Positions 1 to 5,592 of a stretch of DNA of 14,944 nt are shown in pieces. The notes beneath the pieces are model-generated. The model had not been told where the DNA came from, ran no database searches, and saw nothing but the letters and a program-made list of their open reading frames with translations. This DNA is from CAIKZJ01 sp964626015. GTDB lineage: Bacteria > Bacteroidota > Ignavibacteria > Tepidaquicellales > Tepidaquicellaceae. The stretch is taken from contig CAZVCC010000068.1 in assembly GCA_964626015.1 (NCBI GenBank), positions 1-14,944 on the forward strand, read 5' to 3'. Each line of letters starts with the position of its first letter. Positions within the stretch are counted from its first letter, which is position 1. The translations under genes and the position numbers were made by a program.

Positions 1-26
1 ATTTAATGCTCACTCCATGGATTACA

Positions 27-57
27 TTGAAAAAATTCATTAAAATTAATATATTAT
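27..57 (+). promoter_or_regulatory. Candidate promoter for tRNA-Ser
   Basis: TTG at 27-29 is followed after exactly 20 bases by TATATTAT at 50-57, close to the Bacteroidota-type -33/-7 pattern (TTG, then TAnnTTTG). Initiation would fall about 6 bases before the mature tRNA 5' end at 70. The region is AT-rich, so chance matches are likely; support comes from the same geometry before other genes here. Confidence 0.35.
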
Positions 58-69
58 CCTCTTGTACAC

Positions 70-156
70 AGAGAGATGGCTGAGTGGTTGAAAGCGGCGG
101 TCTTGAAAACCGTTGTAGCCTTACGGTTACCGGGGGTTCGAATCCCTCTCTCTCTG
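70..156 (+). tRNA. tRNA-Ser (anticodon UGA)
   Basis: A class II tRNA of 87 bases. The acceptor stem AGAGAGA (70-76) pairs perfectly with TCTCTCT (149-155), and G156 is the discriminator. The anticodon stem GCGGT/ACCGT encloses the loop CTTGAAA with anticodon TGA at 104-106. The T arm is GGGGG-TTCGAAT-CCCTC (132-148), and a long variable arm lies between the anticodon and T arms, as expected for tRNA-Ser. CCA is not encoded, so it must be added after transcription. It decodes UCA and probably other UCN codons by wobble. Confidence 0.97.
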
Positions 157-253
157 CAAAGTTATATTTGTAATTTCATACTTCTTTATTTATTGTCTGT
201 ATTCTTCGATGTCATGCCCGAATGTGAGTTCTTTGCATTAGAAGTTGCGTAAA

Positions 254-296
254 TTAATCGGGGATGTAAAATTTTTATTCCGATTAAATGTTTTTT
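254..296 (+). terminator. Possible intrinsic terminator after tRNA-Ser
   Basis: TTAATCGG (254-261) and CCGATTAA (280-287) are perfect 8-base inverted repeats. They are separated by 18 bases that could partly pair (AAAA against TTTT), and a run of six T begins at 291, three bases after the stem. This is terminator-like but has a large loop and only three G/C pairs. It may end transcripts from tRNA-Ser, 100 bases upstream. Confidence 0.35.
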
Positions 297-299
297 CTC

Positions 300-330
300 T
301 TGAAGTTAATAAATATTTTTTGTATATTTA
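300..330 (+). promoter_or_regulatory. Candidate promoter in the non-coding interval
   Basis: TTG (300-302), 20 bases, then TATATTTA (323-330) matches the TTG/TAnnTTT pattern. A start about 7 bases downstream would fall on the AGGTG hairpin at 336. No open reading frame of note follows, so if active it would make a non-coding or leader RNA. This is weak evidence in AT-rich sequence. Confidence 0.28.
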
Positions 331-335
331 AATAT

Positions 336-422
336 AGGTGAAACACCTTACAGGTTGTTCATTAATGAGCTGAAATTAATATCAGCTCTGCAAATTAATG
401 ACAAAAACCGCAAAAACAACCT
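336..422 (+). other. Nested inverted repeats, possible structured RNA
   Basis: Three dyads are visible. AGGTG-AAA-CACCT forms a tight hairpin at 336-348. AGGTTGTT (352-359) pairs perfectly with AACAACCT (415-422). Inside that pair, GAGCTGA (367-373) pairs with TCAGCTC (382-388), making a 22-base near-palindrome centred on ATTAAT. ATTAATGA also occurs on both sides of it (361-368 and 394-401). The arrangement could be a small structured RNA starting near the candidate promoter at 300-330, or a DNA operator. No terminator-like T-run follows on this strand and no known RNA family is recognised, so the function is open. Confidence 0.3.
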
Positions 423-428
423 ATTTCT

Positions 429-460
429 ACACTCTCCCAACACTCTTCCAACACTCTGAG
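429..460 (+). repeat. Three 11-base direct repeats (ACACTCTNCCA)
   Basis: ACACTCTCCCA (429-439), ACACTCTTCCA (440-450) and ACACTCTGAG (451-460, decayed) follow one another directly with an 11-base period. The period is close to one helical turn, so a protein-binding array is possible. It may equally be simple slippage in non-coding DNA. Confidence 0.55.
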
Positions 461-476
461 TACACATTGTTTACAC

Positions 477-521
477 AGCTCTTATATAGACCTCAGATAG
501 AGCTTATATACAGCTTATATG
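477..521 (+). repeat. AGCTTATATA repeats
   Basis: GAGCTTATATA (500-510) and CAGCTTATATG (511-521) form an 11-base direct repeat. A related AGCTCTTATATA occurs at 477-488, and CTATATATTAAG follows shortly after. The period equals that of the unrelated repeat just upstream. The function is unknown. Confidence 0.5.
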
Positions 522-633
522 TACCTATATATTAAGTTTTCAAAACGATCTAAAGAAAGATTAGCATTTCCACTACCCCTCGATAAACTCAAATAACACA
601 TTTTTAATATTCCCATTTTGTTTTCCCAATGAA

Positions 634-663
634 TTGAAAATGCCTCCATAATTCTTTAATTTA
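634..663 (+). promoter_or_regulatory. Candidate promoter for the 686 gene
   Basis: TTG (634-636), 20 bases, then TAATTTA (657-663) resembles the TTG/TAnnTTT pattern, although one T of the -7 element is lost. It would give a leader of roughly 15 bases before the TTG start at 686. Low confidence. Confidence 0.25.
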
Positions 664-685
664 CTCTGAAATTATTAGCAAATCA

Positions 686-1459
686 TTGATTATTGGTTTA
701 GTCGTAGGATTAATAACTGGGTACTTATTGTCCATGCCCCCAATGGGTCCGACAAATATACTCGTGATTTCTCTCGGTCTTAGAAAAGAAGTCAAGTATG
801 GTGTTGCTGTCGGTGCCGGTGCTGGCTTTATGGATATGGTTTATATCATTATTTCTTATGGCGGTTACGCCCTTATTAAAGGATTCATTCCCGATAGTAT
901 AAATGATTTCTTCGCAGATAATGAAAAGTTCTTTATGGTCCTGCTTACGCTTGTCGGATGTATCGTTGTCGGACTTTCCGGCTATAAACTTATGAAGTCA
1001 AAAGTTGAAGCTGATATAACTATCCCTGCCCCTGATATTCGGATTAAAAAAAAGCTTTCAGTAGTAACTTCAAAGCTTGAACGAACCAATGAAGACATAT
1101 CCCGCATCCTGCATACAAACCTTCTTAAGAAAAAGGAAAACAGTCTCGTTGGTGGATTTTTAAAAGGTGCATTCCTCTGTGTTTCTTCCGTAACCATCCC
1201 GGCATCTTGGTTTGCTTTAACAGGTTATATGAAGAATTACGGTATAATTGATTCAAGGTTCATAACAGGTTTTGTTTATTCTATCGGTGTTTTAGCAGGT
1301 ACTACTTTTTGGTTCTGGACACTCGCAAAAGTAATTTCGAAAAATACACATAGAGTAAGTCCCGAAGCACTAAATAAAATAAACCTTACTGTCGGTGTAA
1401 TTCTGCTTTTGCTTAGTTTGTTTTTATTGTATAAAGTAATTGATTTTTCTCTCGCATAG
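686..1459 (+). CDS. LysE-family (RhtB-like) membrane transporter
   Basis: A 257-residue protein that is probably an inner-membrane exporter of amino acids or related small solutes; the substrate cannot be read from sequence. The first 50 residues carry the family signature: helix one leads into PPMGPTNILVISLGLRK (residues 18-34), then a glycine/alanine-rich helix (36-66). Further hydrophobic helices lie near 82-103, 156-180, 192-217 and 233-254, giving the usual six. Between helices 3 and 4 is a charged stretch of about 50 residues (104-154), longer than the short linker of typical LysE proteins of about 200-210 residues, which explains the larger size. The start is TTG at 686: upstream the frame is open only to a stop at 635-637 and holds no ATG, GTG or other TTG. 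No Shine-Dalgarno is seen. It lies 15 bases before the RING-like gene and is probably co-transcribed with it. Confidence 0.75.
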   Translation: MIIGLVVGLITGYLLSMPPMGPTNILVISLGLRKEVKYGVAVGAGAGFMDMVYIIISYGGYALIKGFIPDSINDFFADNEKFFMVLLTLVGCIVVGLSGYKLMKSKVEADITIPAPDIRIKKKLSVVTSKLERTNEDISRILHTNLLKKKENSLVGGFLKGAFLCVSSVTIPASWFALTGYMKNYGIIDSRFITGFVYSIGVLAGTTFWFWTLAKVISKNTHRVSPEALNKINLTVGVILLLLSLFLLYKVIDFSLA

Positions 1460-1474
1460 TATTACTATTCTATT

Positions 1475-2962
1475 ATGATAAATCCTGACTCAAAAGAAAA
1501 CTTACCGGTCTGCCAGTACTGTATGAAACGCGTAAATGACGACGAGAGAAGATATTGTTGTTCAGCTTGCGGAATGATTTATCATATCCAATGCTGGGAA
1601 AAAGGCAATGGCTGCGCGGTTCTCAGCTGCTCACAGAAAAACATTCTCCTTAATCCATTGTTCCAATCCTCCGTCCCGGTAAAAGAACTGCTTGTTCATA
1701 TTGAATACCTCCTTAATCTGAAAAAATACACGGAAGCAATAAACGAATGTAACAGAATACTCAGCGCTGAAAAATCAAACATGGAAGCAAAAGTCTATTA
1801 CAACAGAGCTGTTTCCGCATTAAATGTTAAAATGAAAATATTCGATAGTGCTGAAGAAAGCTTCAAAAGAAAAGAATACAAAGCCGCTTCCATGTTCTAC
1901 AACGATTATCTTAGGTATTGCGATGAAGAAGAAGGGGACTTTATTAAATCCAAAATAAAATATTTAGATGAACTCCTTCCAAAACTAAAACGGAAAAATG
2001 CTCTTCTGAATGTCCTGTATGTTTTTATTTTTTTGATAATCTTATTCTCAGCCGGATTTCTCGCTTATCAGTTCATCTATTTAAAAGAAGATACCGAGTT
2101 TGCAGAAATTGAAAGACTTGATGATTTTTCGAACATAAAGCAAATGGAAGCGCAGATTAGCAGGTATGAAAAGTTCATCATAAAATATAGCGATGGTAAA
2201 CTAAAAGAAAACGCTGCTGATAAAATCAGATTGCTGGCAGCAGAAATTGCTTCAAAAATCTGCGGCCACGACTGGCGCTCAGCACTCGTTTACCTTAAAA
2301 AACTTGACTCTAAAGAAATACCGATTACATACAAAAATATTTATGAAAGTATCATAAAGAATGCTAATATTGAATTAAGCACACTTAAATCTGAAGCAAA
2401 AGACCTCAACTCCCGGAAAAAATATACAGAAGCAAAAGATAAAATTGAAAAATCTTTAGCCATTACGGATCATTTTTCCGATAGCGAATTTAACAAAATC
2501 CGTCAGACCCTGTATGACAATAAAAACCTGATTAATAAAAAGATTAGCCTTATTATTAAATCAAAGGAAATAGAAAAAGAGATTTCTGCAAAAACAACAG
2601 AGCTTAAAAATTCTGACCCGAACCTCGAAAACGAAAATATTATCCAGATTGCGGGTAAAGTTATGAAAAAAAGCGGGGAATTTACCATTATCAAATCTTA
2701 TGACGATAAAAAGCTATATGCACTTAAAAAACCATCTGAAAATTACGAAATTGGAGAAGAAATAGTCATTAGTGCCATTAAAAAGGGAAAAACAGAGATT
2801 TCTGACGATGCTTCCAATACTATGATTCTGCCTGTTATATTCGAAATTTCTGGGTCACAATTTGAAAAGGATGGGGTTACTAAAGAAAGTATTCTGCAAA
2901 GACTAAACTACCTTAAAAATGAGAAAGGTAAAATCGATAGTCTGCTAAAACTCGGTATCTGA
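1475..2962 (+). CDS. RING-like zinc-finger protein with one membrane helix, function unknown
   Basis: A 495-residue protein. Residues 13-52 hold a compact cysteine/histidine module: C13-x2-C16, C28/C29-x2-C32, H37-x2-C40-W and C47-x4-C52. This gives eight possible ligands in RING or treble-clef order and resembles the prokaryotic RING finger type. Residues about 70-165 are helical and TPR-like (for example LKKYTEAINECNRIL, 82-96). A single membrane helix spans about 177-200. It is preceded by KLKRK and followed by acidic residues, so the zinc finger and TPR region should be cytoplasmic and the remaining 295 residues outside. That outer part is charged and coiled-coil/TPR-like to about residue 375, then a small beta-rich domain (387-460) that could be an OB-like fold. 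The ATG at 1475 is the first start after the upstream gene. The role is unknown: sensing or scaffolding at the membrane is possible, and ubiquitin-ligase-like activity should not be assumed. Confidence 0.7.
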   Translation: MINPDSKENLPVCQYCMKRVNDDERRYCCSACGMIYHIQCWEKGNGCAVLSCSQKNILLNPLFQSSVPVKELLVHIEYLLNLKKYTEAINECNRILSAEKSNMEAKVYYNRAVSALNVKMKIFDSAEESFKRKEYKAASMFYNDYLRYCDEEEGDFIKSKIKYLDELLPKLKRKNALLNVLYVFIFLIILFSAGFLAYQFIYLKEDTEFAEIERLDDFSNIKQMEAQISRYEKFIIKYSDGKLKENAADKIRLLAAEIASKICGHDWRSALVYLKKLDSKEIPITYKNIYESIIKNANIELSTLKSEAKDLNSRKKYTEAKDKIEKSLAITDHFSDSEFNKIRQTLYDNKNLINKKISLIIKSKEIEKEISAKTTELKNSDPNLENENIIQIAGKVMKKSGEFTIIKSYDDKKLYALKKPSENYEIGEEIVISAIKKGKTEISDDASNTMILPVIFEISGSQFEKDGVTKESILQRLNYLKNEKGKIDSLLKLGI

Positions 2963-3010
2963 ACAATAAATCCCATCAAAATATTTTTTCGAAAAGAAGT
3001 AAATAATATA

Positions 3011-3040
3011 TTGATTTATTCGTATTAATTACATAAATTT
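3011..3040 (+). promoter_or_regulatory. Candidate promoter for the tRNA-Tyr/Gly/Thr cluster
   Basis: TTG (3011-3013), 20 bases, then TAAATTT (3034-3040) matches the -33/-7 pattern, and the start would be about 10 bases before tRNA-Tyr at 3058. It lies in the 95-base gap after the RING-like gene, where a stable-RNA promoter is expected. Confidence 0.4.
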
Positions 3041-3057
3041 AATGTTCTCGGCAAAAT

Positions 3058-3140
3058 GGGTAGGTAGCGAAGTGGTTAAACGCATCAGACTGTAAATCTG
3101 ACGACTGATGTCTTCGGAGGTTCGAATCCTTCCCTACCCA
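3058..3140 (+). tRNA. tRNA-Tyr (anticodon GUA)
   Basis: An 83-base class II tRNA. Acceptor GGGTAGG (3058-3064) pairs with CCTACCC (3133-3139), with A3140 as discriminator. The anticodon stem TCAGA/TCTGA holds CTGTAAA with anticodon GTA at 3092-3094. A long variable arm and a T arm with loop TTCGAAT are present. CCA is not encoded. Only three bases separate it from tRNA-Gly, so the two share a transcript. Confidence 0.97.
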
Positions 3141-3143
3141 CTC

Positions 3144-3216
3144 GCGGGAGTAACTCAGTTGGTAGAGTCACAGCCTTCCAAGCTGTTGGTCGCGGGTTCG
3201 AGTCCCGTCTCCCGCT
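3144..3216 (+). tRNA. tRNA-Gly (anticodon UCC)
   Basis: A 73-base tRNA. Acceptor GCGGGAG (3144-3150) pairs with CTCCCGC (3209-3215), with T3216 as discriminator. The anticodon stem ACAGC/GCTGT holds CTTCCAA with anticodon TCC at 3177-3179, reading GGA and GGG. The T loop is TTCGAGT. CCA is not encoded. Confidence 0.97.
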
Positions 3217-3241
3217 CTGTTTTATTCTTAAAACAAGAGTT

Positions 3242-3314
<73 letters not shown>

Positions 3315-3319
3315 CTGGC

Positions 3320-3387
3320 TTGAAACTATTTTGACTGCTGCTGTACTTATGCAGATTGGTTTTTCGGTTTTTGAAAATATAATTTTT
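3320..3387 (+). promoter_or_regulatory. Candidate promoter(s) before tRNA-Trp and secE
   Basis: The 74-base gap between tRNA-Thr and tRNA-Trp offers two overlapping candidates. The first is TTG (3320-3322), 21 bases, then TACTTATG (3344-3351), close to TAnnTTTG and about 40 bases before the tRNA. The second is TTGGTT (3356-3361), 16 bases, then TATAAT (3378-3383), a sigma70-like match. The second would start transcription almost at the first base of tRNA-Trp, so the first is more plausible. Neither is proven. Confidence 0.3.
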
Positions 3388-3388
3388 T

Positions 3389-3461
3389 ACGAGTGTAGCT
3401 CAATTGGTAGAGTAGCGGTCTCCAAAACCGTCGGTTGGGGGTTCGAGTCCCTCCACTCGTG
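3389..3461 (+). tRNA. tRNA-Trp (anticodon CCA)
   Basis: A 73-base tRNA. Acceptor ACGAGTG (3389-3395) pairs with CACTCGT (3454-3460), with G3461 as the bacterial tRNA-Trp discriminator. The anticodon stem GCGGT/ACCGT holds CTCCAAA with anticodon CCA at 3422-3424. The T arm is GGGGG-TTCGAGT-CCCTC. CCA is not encoded after G3461. The tRNA lies 22 bases before secE, the standard arrangement in Bacteroidota and many other bacteria. Confidence 0.97.
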
Positions 3462-3483
3462 CTTTTAAGATAATCAAATTCAC

Positions 3484-3666
3484 ATGAGAGAAAAAATATT
3501 AGGTTTTTTTACGGATATATTCAAAGAAATGAAAAAAGTCTCCTGGCCCAAAAAAGAGGAATTAAGAGACTATACTAAAGTAGTTGTTGTTACTATGTTC
3601 GTTTTTGCTATTTTTGTTTACATTGTCGATAAGGGTATCAGCGAATTGCTTAAAATTCTATTTTAA
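3484..3666 (+). CDS. secE: Preprotein translocase subunit SecE
   Basis: A 60-residue single-helix SecE, the short form found in most bacteria outside the gammaproteobacteria. It clamps SecY in the inner-membrane translocon and is needed for Sec-dependent export. The amphipathic N-terminal helix carries the family motif EMKKVSWPKKEEL (residues 15-27), followed by one membrane helix at about 33-57. The gene sits between tRNA-Trp and nusG, its usual place. The ATG at 3484 has no Shine-Dalgarno and sits in A-rich sequence, like most starts in this window. It ends 15 bases before nusG. Confidence 0.96.
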   Translation: MREKILGFFTDIFKEMKKVSWPKKEELRDYTKVVVVTMFVFAIFVYIVDKGISELLKILF

Positions 3667-3681
3667 CACAATCAGTTTAAG

Positions 3682-4326
3682 ATGATAGATAACCAAGAAG
3701 ATATAATACAGGAAAATACGAGCGAAGATATTTCTGAAACTCCAAAGTCAGATAGCTCAAACGATTCTGATAACGGTCGGTTTAGTTGGTATGCTGTAAG
3801 AATTATTTCCGGTCATGAAAATAAAGTAAAATTATACATTGATAACCAGATAAAAGAAGAAGGTCTCGAACACAAGATTAAAACCGTTATGATTCCTCTT
3901 GAAAAAGTTTTCGAAGTTAAAAACGGGAAAAAGAAAATTAAGTATAAAAACTTCTTCCCCGGTTACATTCTCCTCGAAGTTGACCTCGATGACAATATTA
4001 AAAGAATGCTCTCTCAGGTACCGAGTCTGATGGGTGTTGTGGGTTCAAAAAACATTAAAGGGCAAAGACTTGAACCAGTACCTTTAAGGGAATCTGAAAT
4101 AAAAAGAATCAAAGCAATTTTAAACGATGAAAACGCTTCCGAGAAAATTGACCTTAAACTTCTTGAGGGCGACTCTGTTAAAGTTACAAACGGTCCTTTC
4201 AATAATTTCAGCGGCGTTGTGCTTGAAATTAATACTGAAAAAATGAAAGTTAAAGTAATGGTTAGTATTTTCGGCAGAAAGACACCAATTGAACTCGAAT
4301 TTAATCAAATTGAAAAGTTAAAATAA
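3682..4326 (+). CDS. nusG: Transcription termination/antitermination protein NusG
   Basis: A 214-residue cytoplasmic elongation factor that binds the clamp of RNA polymerase and, in other bacteria, couples it to Rho or ribosomal protein S10. The NGN domain begins at WYAVRIISGHENKVK (36-50) and includes FFPGYILLEVDL (91-102). The C-terminal KOW domain spans about 162-197 (GDSVKVTNGPFNNFSGVV, then the closing strand). Residues 1-33 precede the NGN domain and are unusually acidic and serine-rich, with ten Asp/Glu, eight Ser/Thr and only one Lys in the first thirty residues. The next in-frame ATG lies inside the NGN domain (residue 70), so the extension belongs to the protein unless a non-ATG start is used. 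It lies between secE and rplK as usual. Confidence 0.96.
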   Translation: MIDNQEDIIQENTSEDISETPKSDSSNDSDNGRFSWYAVRIISGHENKVKLYIDNQIKEEGLEHKIKTVMIPLEKVFEVKNGKKKIKYKNFFPGYILLEVDLDDNIKRMLSQVPSLMGVVGSKNIKGQRLEPVPLRESEIKRIKAILNDENASEKIDLKLLEGDSVKVTNGPFNNFSGVVLEINTEKMKVKVMVSIFGRKTPIELEFNQIEKLK

Positions 4327-4349
4327 ACATTTTTAAAATATAAAATATT

Positions 4350-4772
4350 ATGGCCAAAAAAGTAGTAGGTTTCATTAAGTTACAAATTCCGGCAGGGCAG
4401 GCAACGATGGCCCCTCCCGTTGGACCGGCATTAGGACAAAGAGGCGTTAACGGAATGGAGTTCTGTAAACAATTCAATGCCAGAACCCAGGACAAAAAGG
4501 GTTTAATAATTCCGGTTGTTATTACCGTCTATTCGGATAAATCATTTACTTTCATCACCAAAACACCACCCGCTGCAGTATTACTTCTCAAAGCGGCTGG
4601 TTTGGAAAAAGGTTCTGGTATCCCGAATAAGACAAAAGTAGGCAAAGTTTCTGTTAAACAAGTGAAAGAAATTGCTGAAACTAAAATGGTTGATTTAAAC
4701 GCAAGAGACGTTGATCATGCAATGAGTATGGTAAAAGGTACTGCAAGAAGCATGGGTATAACCGTAGAATAA
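4350..4772 (+). CDS. rplK: 50S ribosomal protein L11
   Basis: A 140-residue protein of standard length. L11 binds the GTPase-associated region of 23S rRNA and contacts elongation and release factors; in other bacteria it is also needed for RelA activation. The N-terminal domain has the proline-rich signature QATMAPPVGPALGQRGVN (18-35) and FCKQFNA (38-44). The RNA-binding C-terminal domain includes TPPAAVLLLKAAGLEKGSG (72-90) and ends in ARSMGITVE. The ATG lies 23 bases after nusG in a pure A/T leader with no Shine-Dalgarno. The next gene, rplA, starts 27 bases later. Confidence 0.98.
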   Translation: MAKKVVGFIKLQIPAGQATMAPPVGPALGQRGVNGMEFCKQFNARTQDKKGLIIPVVITVYSDKSFTFITKTPPAAVLLLKAAGLEKGSGIPNKTKVGKVSVKQVKEIAETKMVDLNARDVDHAMSMVKGTARSMGITVE

Positions 4773-4799
4773 TTATTGAACTTAAATTGTTTTTAGAAA

Positions 4800-5504
4800 A
4801 TGAAACTAACAAAAAAGCAAAAAGAAATTAATAAGTCTTTCGATTCAAAGAAAGAATATAAAATAAAAGATGCTGTTGCTATCGTTAAGCAATATGCAAA
4901 AGCTAAGTTCGATGAGTCTGTCGATATCGCAATGAACTTAGGTGTTGACCCAAAACATGCAGACCAGGTAGTGAGAGGTACTGTCTCATTGCCAAACGGT
5001 ACGGGGAAAACAGTCCGCGTACTCGTTATTGCAAAACCGGAAAAACAGCAGGAAGCTATTGATGCCGGTGCAGACCATGTTGGCTTTGAAGATTATCTGA
5101 AAAAAATTCAGGAAGGTTGGACAGATGTGGATGTTATCATCGCCACTCCCGATTCTATGGTTGAACTTGGTAAATTAGGTAAGATTCTCGGTCCTCGTGG
5201 ACTAATGCCTAACCCCAAAAGCGGTACAGTTACACCTAATGTTGGACAGGCAGTTAAAGAAGTTAAAGCAGGTAAAATAGATTTCAGAGTGGATAAAAAT
5301 GGTACCGTTCACTCAGCTATCGGAAAAGCATCTTTTGAAGAAAATAAATTGGTTGAAAATGTTACAGCTTTTATTAACATGATTATTAAGCTGAAACCAG
5401 CAGCATCAAAAGGTACTTACATTAAGGGAATTACAATGTCAAGTACTATGGGTCCGGGTGTCAGGATAGATAAATCACTTACGGATTTGCATTCTGCTGT
5501 TTAA
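4800..5504 (+). CDS. rplA: 50S ribosomal protein L1
   Basis: A 234-residue protein, close to the usual 230. L1 forms the mobile stalk of the large subunit at the E site and in several bacteria represses its own operon by binding mRNA. Visible signatures are FDESVDIAMNLGVDPKHADQ (residues 37-56), VRGTVSLPNGTGK (58-70) and GPRGLMPNPKSGTVTPN (about 130-146). The C-terminal TMSSTMGPGVRID is typical. No copy of an L1-type mRNA site is obvious before rplK or rplA. An 88-base gap with a candidate leader structure separates it from rplJ. Confidence 0.98.
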   Translation: MKLTKKQKEINKSFDSKKEYKIKDAVAIVKQYAKAKFDESVDIAMNLGVDPKHADQVVRGTVSLPNGTGKTVRVLVIAKPEKQQEAIDAGADHVGFEDYLKKIQEGWTDVDVIIATPDSMVELGKLGKILGPRGLMPNPKSGTVTPNVGQAVKEVKAGKIDFRVDKNGTVHSAIGKASFEENKLVENVTAFINMIIKLKPAASKGTYIKGITMSSTMGPGVRIDKSLTDLHSAV

Positions 5505-5520
5505 AAAAGTTTACGCACTC

Positions 5521-5572
5521 AAAACATTTATCATCGGGATTGTGATAACCGGTGAGCAGCTTCAAATGTTTT
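5521..5572 (+). promoter_or_regulatory. Candidate L10 autoregulatory leader (rplJL)
   Basis: The gap before rplJ can fold into a compact structure. AAAACATTT (5521-5529) pairs perfectly over nine bases with AAATGTTTT (5564-5572). Inside, TCATCGG (5531-5537) pairs with CCGGTGA (5549-5555) with one T-G wobble. The strands are asymmetric, with one unpaired base on the left and eight on the right (GCAGCTTC), as a kink-turn-like bend would need. A competing stem, TTATCAT/GTGATAA (5528-5534 and 5542-5548), could form instead. In many bacteria L10 or the L10-L12 complex binds the rplJ leader to repress translation; position and shape fit that role, but I cannot confirm the family consensus. Confidence 0.5.
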
Positions 5573-5592
5573 ATTAAATATATAAATATCGA

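Larger units (their letters stand above)
157..685. other. Non-coding interval of about 530 bases
   Basis: No reading frame with protein-like character is visible on either strand. The longest ATG frame I noticed on the + strand near the start is a 12-codon frame at 214-252. The interval holds the hairpin, dyads and repeats listed separately, plus a candidate promoter at its right end. Between about 522 and 633 I see only AT-rich sequence with a loose TTCCCA repeat near 610-630. Confidence 0.6.

Noticed and set aside
214..252. A 12-codon frame beginning ATGCCCGAATGT downstream of tRNA-Ser
   Set aside because: It is too short to judge, has no ribosome-binding signal and no recognisable peptide family; chance is the simplest explanation.
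2980..2998. TTTTCGAAAA palindrome after the RING-like gene as a terminator
   Set aside because: It is A/T-only apart from the central CG and has no T-run after it; it looks like simple AT-rich sequence.
3335..3354. A small hairpin CTGC/GCAG followed by T-rich sequence between tRNA-Thr and tRNA-Trp
   Set aside because: Only four base pairs and the T-tracts are displaced from the stem; too weak to call a terminator.
4327..4349. A possible L1-binding mRNA site before rplK
   Set aside because: The 23-base gap is only A and T apart from one C, and no structure resembling an L1 site is visible.
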